DNA from: Elephas maximus indicus
Lineage: Eukaryota > Chordata > Mammalia > Proboscidea > Elephantidae
Assembly (NCBI RefSeq): GCF_024166365.1
Contig: NC_064834.1
Coordinates: forward strand, 52,680,001 to 52,744,000
Direction: 5' to 3'
DNA: 64,000 bases
In this document: positions 22,593-34,325 of the stretch, in pieces
Layout of the letters: every line of letters starts with the position of its first letter
Position numbering within the stretch: position 1 is the first letter of the stretch
Translations under genes and position numbers: made by a program
The notes under the pieces: generated by a model
The model's database searches: none
Told to the model about the DNA's origin: nothing
What the model saw: only the letters and a program-made list of their open reading frames with translations

Positions 22593-23042
22593 TGTATCAG
22601 TTTCCTAGGGTGACTTAATGAATTACCACCAACTAGGTGGCTTAAAAGAAGAGAAATCCATTCTCTCGCAGTTCTGGAGGCTACAAGTCTGAAATCAAGG
22701 TGTTGGTAGGGCTTGCTCCCTTCGAAGCCTCTAGGGGAGAATCCTTCCTTGCCTCTCCCAGCTTCTGATGGTACCAGGCATTCCCTGGCTTATGGCAGTG
22801 TAACTCAATCCCTGCCTCTGTCTTCACATGGCCGTTTTCCCTCTGTGTCCTTCTCTTCTTATAAGGGCACCAATCATACTGGATTAGGGCCTACCCCTAC
22901 TCCAGTATGACCTCCACTTAATTACATCAGCAATGACCCTATTTCCAAATAAGGTTCTTACACTGAGGTTCTGGGAAGGACCTCACATTCTGAGGTTCTG
23001 GGAAGGACGTGAATTTTGGGGAATACTGCCCAACCCAGTACA
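22593..23042 (-). mobile_element. Solo LTR, MaLR (MST/MLT1 type), antisense
   Basis: Starts tgtatcagtttcctagggtg and contains cagttctggaggctacaagt and atttccaaataaggttctta, classic reversed MaLR LTR phrases. Perfect 5-bp duplication GCCAG at 22588-22592 and 23043-23047. An internal tandem duplication of TGAGGTTCTGGGAAGGAC lies near 22964-23010. Confidence 0.92.
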
Positions 23043-23072
23043 GCCAGATTCTAATTTTTTCTCCCAAAATCT

Positions 23073-23175
23073 GCCAGAACCAGCAGCTCAGATATTAGCT
23101 CTGACTTCTGTCACCTCCCACCTCCCTGTCTCCACACTAGGAACAATTGTGGGCCCTCTCAAGGCCTCTGTGACA
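23073..23175 (+). repeat. Diverged local duplication, copy B
   Basis: Second member of the pair with 20897-20995, 2.2 kb apart. It begins soon after the LTR's right flank. Confidence 0.6.
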
Positions 23176-23179
23176 ATTT

Positions 23180-25498
23180 TGGCCAAAAGAAAAAAAACCC
23201 TGGATTTTTATATAAAATGTTTCCGTGTTTGAATACTGGCAATTAAATAAACATTTTAAAACACTGTGCCAAATACAACATGTCTGTAGACTGAATTCCA
23301 CCCTCGTTTCTCAGGAGAAAAGTGAGATTCAGATGGGTCATGCCTGCTGGCAAAGCTGAAACTGGAGGCTGGATTCTCATTCAAAACAAGAACATCTCCT
23401 AGGAGGCCCTTCCTGGACTGTGGGGTGTCTTTAGCTGCCACCCACCACAGGTGCTTCCCCCTTTGCAGACAGTGCCCGGCTGCTGGGCCAGTGTTAGAAC
23501 TTGGCAGCTCCAGAAATACAAGTCACCCGGGTGACTGTAGCCTTCTCTCTTGTGAGAAATCCAAAATCTTTTTAAGTGTTGTGGAGGGCAGAGTGACAGC
23601 AAGTCAACAAGCTAATACCAGGATCCAGGAGATCTCAACCCCTATTTTAAAGCGGCATATTTTATATTTCAACACACTTCTTGAGATCCACTTCAGTGTC
23701 ATTTTATCCAACAAATTCTCCCACTTGGGCACACCCTCCCGCCCATCAGGGGCAGAACCAGCAGGAGGCTTGCTTGCCATAGTTCTCCTGACAGCCACAT
23801 TTTGTTACTTCTCTTCCTCTACCATATCCTTGAATGAAATAGTAGAAAAGGTATGAAGGCATCCAGGGTTTTGTGAGGCTGAGCACATCGACATGTAAGG
23901 CTTATGGACTTTTGAACACACTGGAAGGTGCACGTTGGGTCTCATTTGTTCTTTCTAGTCCAGCGCTTCTGTTAGTACCCAGTTGCCCACACTGAACAGA
24001 GATGGCAGCTGTTCCCTGCTTGATATTATACTCATTATATTCTGATGTTCTACTGGGGCCCAGGCGTCACCATGTGGTTTGGTTGCCTGAAAGTGAAGTA
24101 GCTCCTGGCCTACTGTCCTTTTTATTTCCCATCAGCCCTGGAGGAAGCATTTCGATTTCCTCCTTGGAGTTCTGAGCCTACATTTACCAAGTTCTTTTTT
24201 GGTTTCAGGAAACTGGTCCACTTAGGGGAGCATTGAATGTTAACCTGTCACCCATTGTCACCCAACTCCCCATATAAGCCAGTCTAGACTCTTGTTATGT
24301 CTTAAGAGCAAAGGTTGAAAATGGGAGGTGAGCAAGGACATTGTCACAAACAAATATGGTTTTGGAGTCCAAGATCTCTTCCTGGTCCATGAGGTCTTGA
24401 TGAGATTCTCAGGGGAGATGGCCTCCTCCTTTTACAGGAGTTGTCTAAGTTTTGGTTCCCCCAAAGCAGATCCTGAGACAAGGATTTGGATACAAGTAGT
24501 TTATTTGGGAGATTATTCCAGAAAACACAGTAAGGGAGAATGGAAATGAGAGAGGAGAGGGAGGAAAGCCAATAAAGCATACATCAATGAGTGAGTTACC
24601 ACTGAGGGCAACTGGGGCTCGGTTCCGCTGGAGACCCTCTGCAAGACTGTATAGAATACACCTCAGAATTATTCTACTGAAAAGAAAGGAAGCAGGGGTA
24701 CTTATCCACCTACTTCCATCTCTCATTAAATGAGGCCTGCTCCTGAGCTATTACCTCCATGGCATTTCTAGCATGCCCTGAGTGCCAGCTGGGCTCACTC
24801 TAGGGGTTGGAGAACTTCAGACAGAGGGACCCATGGGATAGTACAGGAACTGTCTGCAGGTAACCTTTGGGGTGAGCCAAGGGCAAATGGGTGGGGGCAT
24901 CAACTGCATCTGCTATAGTAGGGGACTCAGGATCCAGGCTGGCCACTAGCCACGGTAATTAATTCCTATTTAGTACATAACCCAGGCAGGGTCAATCAAA
25001 GATTTTCCCAAAATTTGACATATTGGTGCTTTTTATGGAGTCATAGGTATGATGCAGGCTGGAGCTGCTTATGGCCTTCTTTCCTGGCTGTTTGGAAGAA
25101 ATGGATTAATCAGTTTAGATATACTGATGTGACATTCAGAAGAGAGATCTGGGCCAGAGAAGTAAATGTGGGGATCATCTGGACATTATATAAAATAATG
25201 GTGGAAGGAATAAGGAATCACTGTAGAGGTGTTGGCAGAAAGTTATCTCATTGGCCTCATCTGCAGAATATTGTTTTCGAATAAAAAGTGGATGTAAGGT
25301 AGGACTGAAAAGCCTGCCACTCTGGAGAGCAGCCTTTGTCACCACCAAATCATTCCTTCTGAGTGGCCATAATGAAAAGTGGACTTCAACCTGGGACGCT
25401 GGGGCTCTACCCATGCCCACAGTTTCCCCAGCAGGTTGATGTAAAGTATGAAAATGTGTATTTAGCTACAACAACTAGCTTTTTTTCCCCATCACTGA
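23180..25498. other. Mostly unassigned sequence
   Basis: No gene is supported. Part of it (about 24440-24900, with acaagtagtttatttgggag) has the look of an old LTR-type repeat, but I cannot name it. The rest appears to be single-copy. Confidence 0.4.
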
Positions 25499-25509
25499 CT
25501 TTTGATAAT

Positions 25510-25700
25510 GTTGTTTGCTGTGAAGTCAATTCCAACTCATAACGACCCAGAGCAGAACTGCCCCATAGAGTTTCCTAGGCGTAGTCTTTATAGCAGTAGA
25601 TTGCCAAGTCGTTTCTCCTGCAGAGTGGCTGGTGGGTTCGAACTGCCGACATTTTGGTTAGAAGCCAAGTGCTTAACTACTGTGCTACCAGGGCGCACAT
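25510..25700 (-). mobile_element. AfroSINE, long form, antisense
   Basis: Starts gttgtttgctgtgaagtcaa and ends gctaccagggcgc. Perfect 11-bp duplication CTTTTGATAAT (25499-25509, 25701-25711). Confidence 0.93.
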
Positions 25701-25844
25701 CTTTTGATAATAAAAATTTTAAAAAGCAACTTATATGTTAAATGACACTTTGCCTAGTATTATAGATTCTACTAGCTCTTCCCTCGGCATGAGCTTTAGC
25801 CTCTCATACCCCAGAAGGCCCATTTACTCACCTCATCATTACAC

Positions 25845-26345
25845 AAACCTATACATGTGATAAAATTTCATTTAAATACACACACACATACACACGAGTG
25901 CATATAAAAACTGGTGAAATTTGAATAAGGCCCGTAGTTTAGTTACTAGTACTGTAGCAATATCAATTTCCTGGTTTTGATAATTACACTATAGTTATAT
26001 AAGATGTTGAAGGAGCCCTGGTGGAGGGGTGGTTAAGTGTTCGGCTGCAAACCAAAAAGTTGGCAGTTTGAACCTGCCAGCTGCTCTGAGGGAGAAGGAT
26101 GTAGCAGTCTGCTTTCGTAAAGATAACAGCCTTGGGAATCCTATGGGGCAGATTTACTTCTGCCTTATAGGGTTGCTATGAGTTGGGATCGACTCAATAG
26201 TAATGGAGTTTTTGATTTTGGTTAGATAAGATGTTATTTGGGCGAGCTGGGTGAAGGGTACATAGGAATTTTCTGTGCTGTTTTTGTAACTTCTATGTGA
26301 ATCTTTTTATGTGAATCTAAAATTATTTAAAAATTAAAAGTTAAA
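25845..26345 (+). mobile_element. Ancient L1M 3' end, split by an AfroSINE
   Basis: Contains tttcatttaaatacacacac, ctggtgaaatttgaataagg and, after the SINE, aacttctatgtgaatctttt with an A-rich end: the standard L1M 3' terminus. Confidence 0.8.
26009..26225 (+). mobile_element. AfroSINE, long form
   Basis: gagccctggtggaggggtgg head, the gcagtctgctttcgtaaaga middle block retained in long forms, and tail. 10-bp duplication ATAAGATGTT (25999-26008, 26226-26235). Confidence 0.94.
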
Positions 26346-26409
26346 AAAAATCAGGTGGGGGAATCTTATAAGCCATCTTAAAATCTTAGGCTCTGAAACT
26401 TTTACTTCA

Positions 26410-26790
26410 TTGGTAAAATTAGAAAGACTGACAATATCAAGTGTAGGCAAGGATATGGCATAATGAGAACTCTCATAAACTGCTTGTGACTATGTAAATT
26501 GATAGTCACTTTGGTAGTATATACTAATGGTGAATAGATGCATATCACATTAAGTAGCAATTTTACTCCTAGGTATATCCCAATTATATAAAAGTCAAAA
26601 CCAAGTAAAATTATAGAGTTAGAAGTGGTTATTTGGGGGGGGAAGAGGAGGGATAATGATTGGAAGGGGTCACGATGGGGGCATCTAGGGGCCTTATCAA
26701 TGTTCTTTGGGTGTTCATTTCGTAATAATTAATTAAGCTCTATATTCCATGTACTTTCATGCTTATCTGTTATACAGGTAGTGCCCAGGT
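26410..26790 (+). mobile_element. Ancient L1M fragment
   Basis: Contains gaactctcataaactgctt and gcaattttactcctaggtat, phrases from the 3' part of L1 ORF2 and beyond. Diverged and non-coding. Confidence 0.7.
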
Positions 26791-26887
26791 TACAAACGAG
26801 ATCCATTCCTGAGTGTGTCTTTAAGAATTTGTAGGTGAGTCGGAACAGGTGCATACAGTTCTTATTTAGCCTTACTTCAGTGCAAGA

Positions 26888-27039
26888 GGAAAGCCTGGTG
26901 GCTTAGTGGTTAAGAGCTACGGCTGCTAACCAAAAGGTCAACAGTTTGAACCCACCAGGCGGTCCTTGGAAACTTGATGGGGCAGTTCTACTCTGTCCCT
27001 ATGAGTCGCAATCAACTCAACAGCAGTGAGTTTTTGGTA
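26888..27039 (+). mobile_element. AfroSINE, first of three stacked copies
   Basis: Short form. Flanked by TCAGTGCAAGA at 26877-26887 and 27040-27050. Confidence 0.93.
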
Positions 27040-27050
27040 TCAGTGCAAGA

Positions 27051-27239
27051 AGAAACCTTGGTGGTGCAGTGGTTAAAGATTGACTGCTAACTGAAAGGTC
27101 AGCAGTTCAAAACCACCAGTGGCTCCTAGAAGAAAGATGTGGCAGTGTGCTTCCTAAAGATTTACAGCCTCGGCAACCCTAAGGGGTCATTATGAGTCAG
27201 AATTGACTTGACAGCAGTGAGTTTGTTTTTTTGGTTTGG
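27051..27239 (+). mobile_element. AfroSINE, second of three stacked copies
   Basis: Long form (gaagaaagatgtggcagtgtg block present). Flanked by TCAGTGCAAGA (27040-27050) and TTAGTGCAAGA (27240-27250). Confidence 0.93.
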
Positions 27240-27250
27240 TTAGTGCAAGA

Positions 27251-27435
27251 AGCAGCCCTCGTGGTGCAGTGGTTAAAGTGACCGGTTGGCAGTTCAAATC
27301 CACCAACCCCTCTTCGCTCTTTGGGAGGAAGATACGGCAATCTGCTTACGTAGAGATCACAGCCTTGGGAACCCTATGGGGCAGTTCTGCTCTGTACTTT
27401 AGGGTCACATTACTCAATGGCAGTGGGTTTTCGGG
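27251..27435 (+). mobile_element. AfroSINE, third of three stacked copies
   Basis: Long form (gaggaagatacggcaatctgc). Flanked by TTAGTGCAAGA (27240-27250) and TTACTGCAAGA (27436-27446). Confidence 0.92.
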
Positions 27436-27529
27436 TTACTGCAAGAAAAGGCTTGAAGTCTCTCAATGGTTTAAAAGCTGCACCTGCAGCAAGTGAAGGT
27501 GATTATGATAATTTGTTGCGAGTAGGGGG

Positions 27530-27678
27530 GTGGAGCCCAGTGGCGCAGTGGTTAAGAGCTCAGCTGCCAACCAAATGGTCCACAGTTCAAATTTGCCAGC
27601 CACTCCTTGGAAACCCTATGGCACAGTTCTACTCTATGAGTTGGAATCCACTGGACTGTCACACGGTTTTCTTTTTTC
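27530..27678 (+). mobile_element. AfroSINE, short form
   Basis: tggagcccagtggcgcagtgg head and gagttggaatccactggact tail. GTAGGGGG occurs on both sides (27522-27529, 27679-27686). Confidence 0.92.
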
Positions 27679-27689
27679 GTAGGGGGTAG

Positions 27690-28790
27690 GGGTTCGGGTT
27701 GGTTCAGTCATTTCAAAGTGAGGGCAAATTTACATAACATTGAAGGTGAAGTAAGAGTTGTCCCTAAATTGGGTGTTTGTAACCCAGGGAATTGCCAGTA
27801 CTTAAAAATTAAAAAAAAATTAAAAACAAAAGGAGAACAAGAAATGTAGAAAGAGTCTAAATGATTTATACATCCTTACTAAGTCTATCAATAAAAAATT
27901 TTGACCAAATCATCAGGCAGATGGAGCTACAATTTCCATCTCAAAGGTGGAGGGGAGACTAAGGGGTGGTGAAGACAGAGTTGCTTCCTGGGATATAAGA
28001 AGAAAAGTAAACTGATGTCATTTGGGGCCTAATTTCTTTCTGCATGTCTTAAAGCTCTTTCAACTTGCCTTAATGTCTAGTATTCCAGAGAGCTAGTCTC
28101 CTGGCTATTCCAACTTTCATTTCATAACATTACTTGTAGGTGAATTACAATGGTTATCTTCCCACTCCTGTCCCAATTTCTACGTTTATCTCTACATTCT
28201 AACTTACCTATAAAAGTAGCCTCTGCTTTATTATTATGAAAATAATTTTACAAAATAAAGAATTGTACTTCAGGGAACTATTTGCCTCATTCCAAATTCT
28301 CTTAAGGTGCTTATTGATGATTTGTGTGATAAATACATGGTTGGGATCAGTATCCATATACTTCTCTTTTTCATTTTATTTTCCTGTACATATTTTTCAC
28401 TTTGACTGAGTCCGCCTATTTGTCATAGTAGGTAGCTACAAAGCATCCCATCTTAATTATCTATGTTGAGTCTTTTTTTGACTTAACTGATTCTAATAGT
28501 CACAGGAAGAAGCACAATTCCTCAGCAGTCATCTCTAATGGGTCATTCTGGATCATTTGTTTCACTTCTGCTTCTTCCTCAAAGTTGCAACCCCACTATT
28601 TTTACCAGCTGTGTCAAAACAGGGTTCATGAAATGACAGGTTAGAATGCACGAGTCCTCCTAAGTAATTTATTACCAGCTTACACAATGACCCTTTATTG
28701 TCTTGTTTCATGTTATGTTGTTCATTTGTATAGGATCCATCTCATTATATGTCATTACATTTCACTGTTACTTCATGTGTGAGTGGCTGA
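27690..28790. other. AT-rich unassigned stretch
   Basis: No gene and no repeat that I can name. Only short A/T runs. Confidence 0.4.
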
Positions 28791-31187
28791 AAGTGAATGT
28801 GTGGTGCAGTGAATTAACATGGCCTTTCTAGCCACAGTCTTTGTAACTCTCCCCAAACAACTGGGTAGGACTATGCAAATGAGGTGTATGGAACCCTTAT
28901 GAGGGGACTGGTGAGTTTTGTCATCCCACTATGTTTAAAGAGAGAGACTGACAGAGAGGAGGTGTAACATGGAAGACAGAACAGAAGAGCTGTAACACCA
29001 CAGACAGAGAGAAGTAGCAACAGGGAAACAGTGGCAGCAGAACCAGAAGACCAGCAGGAGACTGACAGGAGAGGGCACAGTGGGTTTCTTGGCCCATGGA
29101 ACTAGAGCTGAGCGTCTTTGGACTGAGGCTTACTGGTGGAGTGGGGTGCCTCTGACACTTATTGGCAGAGCTGTAACACTTGGCCAAGCAGGGCAGAGGC
29201 CAGGCTGAGGAGCTGAGAGGCCAGAAAGAGGCATGCTTGCAGGCACAGCTGAAAAGAGGCTATCCTGATTGAAGAACTGTATCCTGAGCTTTCCTGAACC
29301 TGAATGGTAACCTGTTACTTCCCTAATAAACCCCATAACTGTGAGTGTGGTCTGTGAGTTCTGTGTGGCCATTGCAGTGAATTATTGAACGCAGCACAGA
29401 AACAAAGCACTGTGGGAGGGACGGTTGATATCAAAATCGGTAAAAAGGTTGGAGAAGAAGTATGTCTGACCTCTGCCTCATAGCCATCAGCCTTGGGCTG
29501 TTGGTCTTGATTCTCCTTCCCCCTTGTGAAGTTAAAGAAGGTCAGACACCTCTACCATGTCATTTTTACAGTTGGTGTCAGAAGTGGGATTTGTTGCAAT
29601 GGCTCCAAACTCATGGAAGCATGGAAGCATGGAACTTCGTATAAGAAAGAATGAAGGGGCGTTGGAAGTGAACTTTTGATTCTTAGATGGTTACTTTGGT
29701 TGTTACCTATAAAGGCTGAAAGAAAAGTAAGAGATGTCATGCTGCAGCTGAGGAGAGAAAAGCCACATCTACAGTGGCCTCTGGGAAAAACCAGGCTAAT
29801 GAAACTAGATGATTGAGAGGGTGCCAGGATCTACTTGTTCCACCTAGCCAGGGGCCTGAGACCATATGCATATGAAAGGCAAGATAGTCAAGGGGTGGAG
29901 AAGATGAAACTGGAATGTTTTAAAAAGGGTTATCTGTTTATTTGAATATACAATGGATACTGAATGTTTCTCCTACCTAGTGTTGCAACCCAAACCTGTT
30001 GCCATTGAGTTGATTCCAACTCATAGCAACCCTGTAGGACAGTGTAGAACCGCCCCATAGGGTTTCTAAGGAGCAACTGATGAATTCGAACTGCCAACCT
30101 TTTGGTTAGCAGCTGAGCTCTTAACCACTGCACCACCAGGGCTCCCCTAGTGTTGTAAAGAAGACATGAATGTATGATAGAAATGAATATTCAGTATTAT
30201 AGATAAAAGAGTGTGTAACTCCGCCTTCAACTGATGTTTGATTGGATATTCTAAAAGTGGAACTAGGATTTGCCCCAAAGAAACACAGGCTGTTCATTTC
30301 AATGCAGTAACCCTGTGTATAACCTGAGCTCCACCCAAAACTTTCTGAGTTAGGAGCTGTGCATTTGAAAAGACATGCAGAGCCACCTAGAGCTGCTAAG
30401 AGAATAGGAGCTTTGCATTTGGATGAAGGACCTGCAGAAAAAAAAAAAAAAGGCTGTTTTGCTTTTTGAATTTCAAACAGTTTGCCATCGCTGGACACAT
30501 GGAGGCAAGAAAACTCAGTGCCCATCAGAAGAACCCCCTTTCAGGACTGGAAGTTAAAGGGAGCTGGTGAGCAGACAGCTTGGCACACTGGTCTGTGGTG
30601 ACCACCTGGGTCGGGTCTACTCATTAGTGGAAGTGGGGGAGGTTCAGCATTGAAGAGACTGGCTGAGTTTGGACATGTTCCATTGGTACCCCTTGACTTA
30701 GCCCACAGGGGTTAGGGATGAGAGAGAGAAAAGGAGAGAGGAAGGGTTAGCTGGTCAGAAGTGCAGGGAGTTGTGTGTGAACTCCCAAGCCTACAGCTGG
30801 AACCCATTGTGACCTAGCTTGGATGGCTAGGGATGAGCTGACCAGAACCCAACCAAATGAACAGAAAGATGTTTGACACTGTGAGCTGGTACAGACTGCT
30901 GCAACTTGAAGGCTTGCTCTGGAATGGACTTTGCTTGTGGATGCAGATGCTCAAAGTTCTAAACAGAACAGAAGATTCTTCAAGACCAAAGACCATGTTT
31001 TGTCTCCTCAGAGTACTGGTTTGATAGGGACAGGCAATTTAAACACTGGTGTCAGAATTGTAAAAAGTTTGGAGAGGAGGTCTGTCTGACCTGTGCCTCC
31101 TAGCAATCAGCCTTGGGCTGTTGATCTTGATTCTCCTTCCCCCTTGTGAAGTTAGAGGTCAGATGCCGCCACAATGCCATTGTTACA
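28790..31187 (+). mobile_element. Defective ERVL-like endogenous retrovirus remnant
   Basis: An LTR-like segment ends at 29570 after an AATAAA-type signal (cctaataaacccc near 29323) and a gtgtggtctgtgagttctgt stretch. Just after it, 29573-29590 matches a primer-binding site of the kind found in ERVL elements. A second, diverged copy of the last ~140 bases of the LTR lies at 31050-31187. The region between is about 1.5 kb with no gag or pol frame that I can recognise, and holds an AfroSINE. The left limit and target duplication were not resolved. An ancient, non-coding copy. Confidence 0.55.
29986..30145 (-). mobile_element. AfroSINE inside the ERVL-like remnant
   Basis: Short-form antisense copy. 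10-bp duplication CCTAGTGTTG (29976-29985, 30146-30155). Confidence 0.95.
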
Positions 31188-31440
31188 ATATGATAACCTG
31201 CACACAGTGGAAAGCAAACTACATTCTACACCTCATTCCTTCTTCAGTGTAAGCATATATAGGAAAGGAAACAAAAAAGAGGCAGGACCATCTGTTTTCT
31301 TCAACAAATTGTAACTTTGCTCCCTTCGTCTGAAATTATTTTCCCTCACATAGGTGCAAAGAATGCTGCCACCTGCCCTTCTCTCTCCTTGTGGTACTCA
31401 CATTATCTAGACCAGAGAATCCTTTTCCTTTGATCTAACA

Positions 31441-31487
31441 GGTCGCTATGAGTTAGAATCCACTCGATGGCACTCAACAACAGTTTT
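31441..31487 (+). mobile_element. Isolated SINE/RTE 3' tail
   Basis: Only the tail gtcgctatgagttagaatcc...ggcactcaacaacag is present, so this is an extremely 5'-truncated insertion of either the RTE or its SINE. Confidence 0.7.
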
Positions 31488-31774
31488 GCATGAATTCATA
31501 ATTCTCTGATCAAGTATTTTCAAAGTATGAATATGCAAAGTCTTTTGCTATTACTTTATTAATGATGATACCCATAAGTGTTACTGAATGTACTTTGAGA
31601 CTTAATGGATTAAAAAATGTCAGATGATGAGGATCTGAGGACTTACGTAGACTTTTAAATTGTCTTATGCAAATAACTCCCTCTTTGACAGTATTTTTAC
31701 AATAAGTGGCATTTTCGTGGAACAAAAATCTCTACTTAATAAAAACAGATCCCTTGGTATAGTTAATATAGTGC

Positions 31775-31943
31775 CTGCTATGTGGCATAGTGGTTAATAG
31801 CTACGGCTGCTAACCAAAAGGTCAGCAGTTCAAATCTACCAGGCACTCCTTGGAAACTGTATGAGGCAGTTCTACTCCGTCCTATAGGGTTGCTATGAGT
31901 CAGAATCGACTTGATGGCAACGAGTTTGGGTTTTTGGTTTTAC
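31775..31943 (+). mobile_element. AfroSINE, short form
   Basis: tggcatagtggttaatagct head region and cagaatcgacttgatggcaa tail. Confidence 0.9.
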
Positions 31944-31961
31944 GTGCAGGGTGTATGGTGG

Positions 31962-32122
31962 AGCCCTGGTGGTGCACTGGTTAAGAGCTTGGCTGTTAAC
32001 CAAAAGGCCAGCAGTTCAAATCCACCAGCTAGTCCCTGGAAACTCTATGGGGCATCTCTCCCTGTCACAGGGTCGCTATGGTTGGGATCAACTTGTCAGC
32101 AACAGGTTTGGGTTTTTTGATT
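31962..32122 (+). mobile_element. AfroSINE, short form
   Basis: gagccctggtggtgcactgg head; tail ggtcgctatggttgggatca. Close behind the previous copy in the same orientation. Confidence 0.9.
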
Positions 32123-32139
32123 CATGTACATGATGGAAA

Positions 32140-32310
32140 GGGGCCCTGTTGATGCAGTGTTTAAGCACTTGGCTGCTAACCGAAAAGTCATCAGTTTAAA
32201 CCCACCAGCCACTTCATAGAGAAAGATGTGGCAGTTTGCTTCTGTAAAGATTACAGCCTTGGAAACCCTACGGGATCGTTCTGCTCTGTCCTATAGGGTC
32301 CTTACAGGGG
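32140..32310 (+). mobile_element. AfroSINE, long form, 3'-shortened
   Basis: ggggccctgttgatgcagtg head and the gaaagatgtggcagtttgct block. The tail is missing after gtcctatagggtcc. Confidence 0.85.
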
Positions 32311-32914
32311 CTGATTATCCAACAGGCAAAGTAAGTACGGCACCTAGCTTGCTACCAGATCATCTGTAGTGAACAATTCATTAAAAAATTTTTTTTTTTT
32401 TTTTACCACCACATTCTGCTTCTAGGTGTGGCTGCTATTTGTCTCTCTCCCAACCCTACAGCACCTTCCTACAGAATCAAAGCCTCTCTTCAAATTTGCA
32501 ATCCCTGACAGGGGCAGATGACCCAGTAAAAAAAAAAAAAGACCCAGTAAGCAAGGTACAAAAAGACCCAAAAACCAAACCCACTGCAGTCCAGTCAATT
32601 CCAACTTAAAAAAGCACAGGATTATTTATGCTTATTTACTAATCTGTAGTGATCAATTTCACATCAAAGATATGGTGAAACTCATGTGAAATCGTTCACT
32701 ACCGATGACCTGGTAAGCAAGGTAAGCACGCTGCTCACCTTACCTATTGGATAGTCTGCCCCCGGGGTTGCTAGGAGTCAGGGGTTTTTTGTAAGCGAGG
32801 TCAGGTTATCACAAACCGCAAGCCCGCCAGAGGGCGCTCGCTCCCTGTCTATCCAGACTTCTCAATCAAAGGCTCAGAAGAGGGGTTAAACTTAACCTTG
32901 ACACTCAGGAAAAG

Positions 32915-33060
32915 TCTTTCACATTTATCTACAAATATTTACTTAGAGTCCGTGTGCCAGGCACGGGGCGAGGCTCACATCATACAGTGGTGAGTTAGGC
33001 ACCTGAGCTTACAGTCTAGCAAAGGCTGAAAGTAAACAACAGGCTACAATTGACTGGGAT
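32915..33060 (-). mobile_element. L2-like 3' end, antisense
   Basis: Contains ctacaaatatttacttagag, gtgccaggcacggggcgagg and tgagcttacagtctagc, the reversed L2 terminal sequence. Confidence 0.65.
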
Positions 33061-33161
33061 AAGTAAAAAGTTTCAGGTCTGTGGAGGTTGTTTAAATATT
33101 CACTACAGACCTATAGGGTCGCTATGAACAGCAACACTTTTTTTTTTCTTTACAGGCCTTA

Positions 33162-34172
33162 CAAAGCCAAAAAACAAACCGGCTGCCGTCGAGTGGATTC
33201 TGACTCATAGCAACCCCATGCACAACAGAACGAAACACTGCCAGGTCCTGAGCCACCCTTACAATCATTGTTATGCTTGAGCTCACTGTTGCAGCCACTG
33301 TGTCAATCCACCTCATTGAGGGTCTTGCTCTTTTCCGCTGACCCTGTACTCGGCCAAGCATGATGTCCTTCTCCAGAGACTGATCCCTCCTGACAACATG
33401 TCCAAAGTATGTAAGACACAGTCTCACCATCCTTGCTTCTAAGGAGCATTCTGGTTGTACTTCTTCCAAGACAGATTTGTTCATTCTTTTGGCAGTCCGT
33501 GGTATATTCAATATTCTTCGCCAACACCACAATTCAAAGGCGTCAACTCTTCTTTGGTCTTCCTTATTCATTGTCCAGCTTTCACATGCATATGATGTGA
33601 TTGAAAATGCCATGGCTTGGGTCAGGTGCACCTTAGTCTTCAAGGTGACATCTTTGCTCTTCAACACTTTAAAGAGGTTCTTTGCAGCAGATATACCCAA
33701 TGCAAAGCATCTTTTGATTTCTTGACTGCTTCTTCCATGGCTGTTGATTGTGGATCCAAGTAAAATGAAATCCTTCACAACTTCAGTCATTTCTCCGTTT
33801 ATCATGATGTTGCTCACTGGTCCAGTTGTGAGGATTTTTGTTTTCTTTATGTTGAGGTGCAATCCATACGGAAGGCTGTGGTTTTTGATCTTCATTAGTA
33901 AGTGCTTCAAGTCCTCTTCACTTTCAGCAAGCAAGGTTGTGTCATCTGCATAATGCAGGGTGTTAATGAGTCTTCCTCCAATCCTGATGCCCCTTTCTTC
34001 TTCATACAGTCCAGCTTCTCAGATTATTTTCTCAGCATACAGATTGAATAGCAACCCTACAGGACAGAGTAAAATTGCCCCATAGAGTTTCCAAGGAGCC
34101 CCTGGTGGACTTGAACTACTGACCTTTTGGTTAGCAGCGGTCGCTCTTAACCACTAAGTCACCAAGGTTTCC
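33162..34172 (-). mobile_element. Chimeric AfroSINE-RTE retrotransposon
   Basis: On the minus strand the unit starts with an AfroSINE head and body (34172 to about 34049). It switches inside the SINE's gctat motif to RTE reverse-transcriptase sequence and continues to the RTE 3' end at 33162. The whole unit, not its parts, is bounded by ACAGGCCTTA (33152-33161, 34173-34182). The SINE part lacks its normal 3' tail. An open frame of 270 codons (33122-33934) covers the RT C-terminal half, with the YADD codons just upstream at 33941-33952. No endonuclease domain is present. A 5' template switch during target-primed reverse transcription is the simplest explanation. Confidence 0.82.
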
Positions 34173-34325
34173 ACAGGCCTTAGAAGCCCGCAGCAATTCA
34201 TTTAGACATTTTAAATGGCTGCCGCTCTGACTCACAGGCAATGATCTCTGCCCCCAATAGTTTCTGTCAAGCCAGGGGCCTCCCCTTTGGTGGCTCCATT
34301 AGCTAGCTCCACAATTTCAAGTCCC

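Noticed and set aside
33122..33934. 270-codon frame as a host gene
   Set aside because: It is the RT C-terminal part of a retrotransposon within a chimeric insertion, not a host gene.
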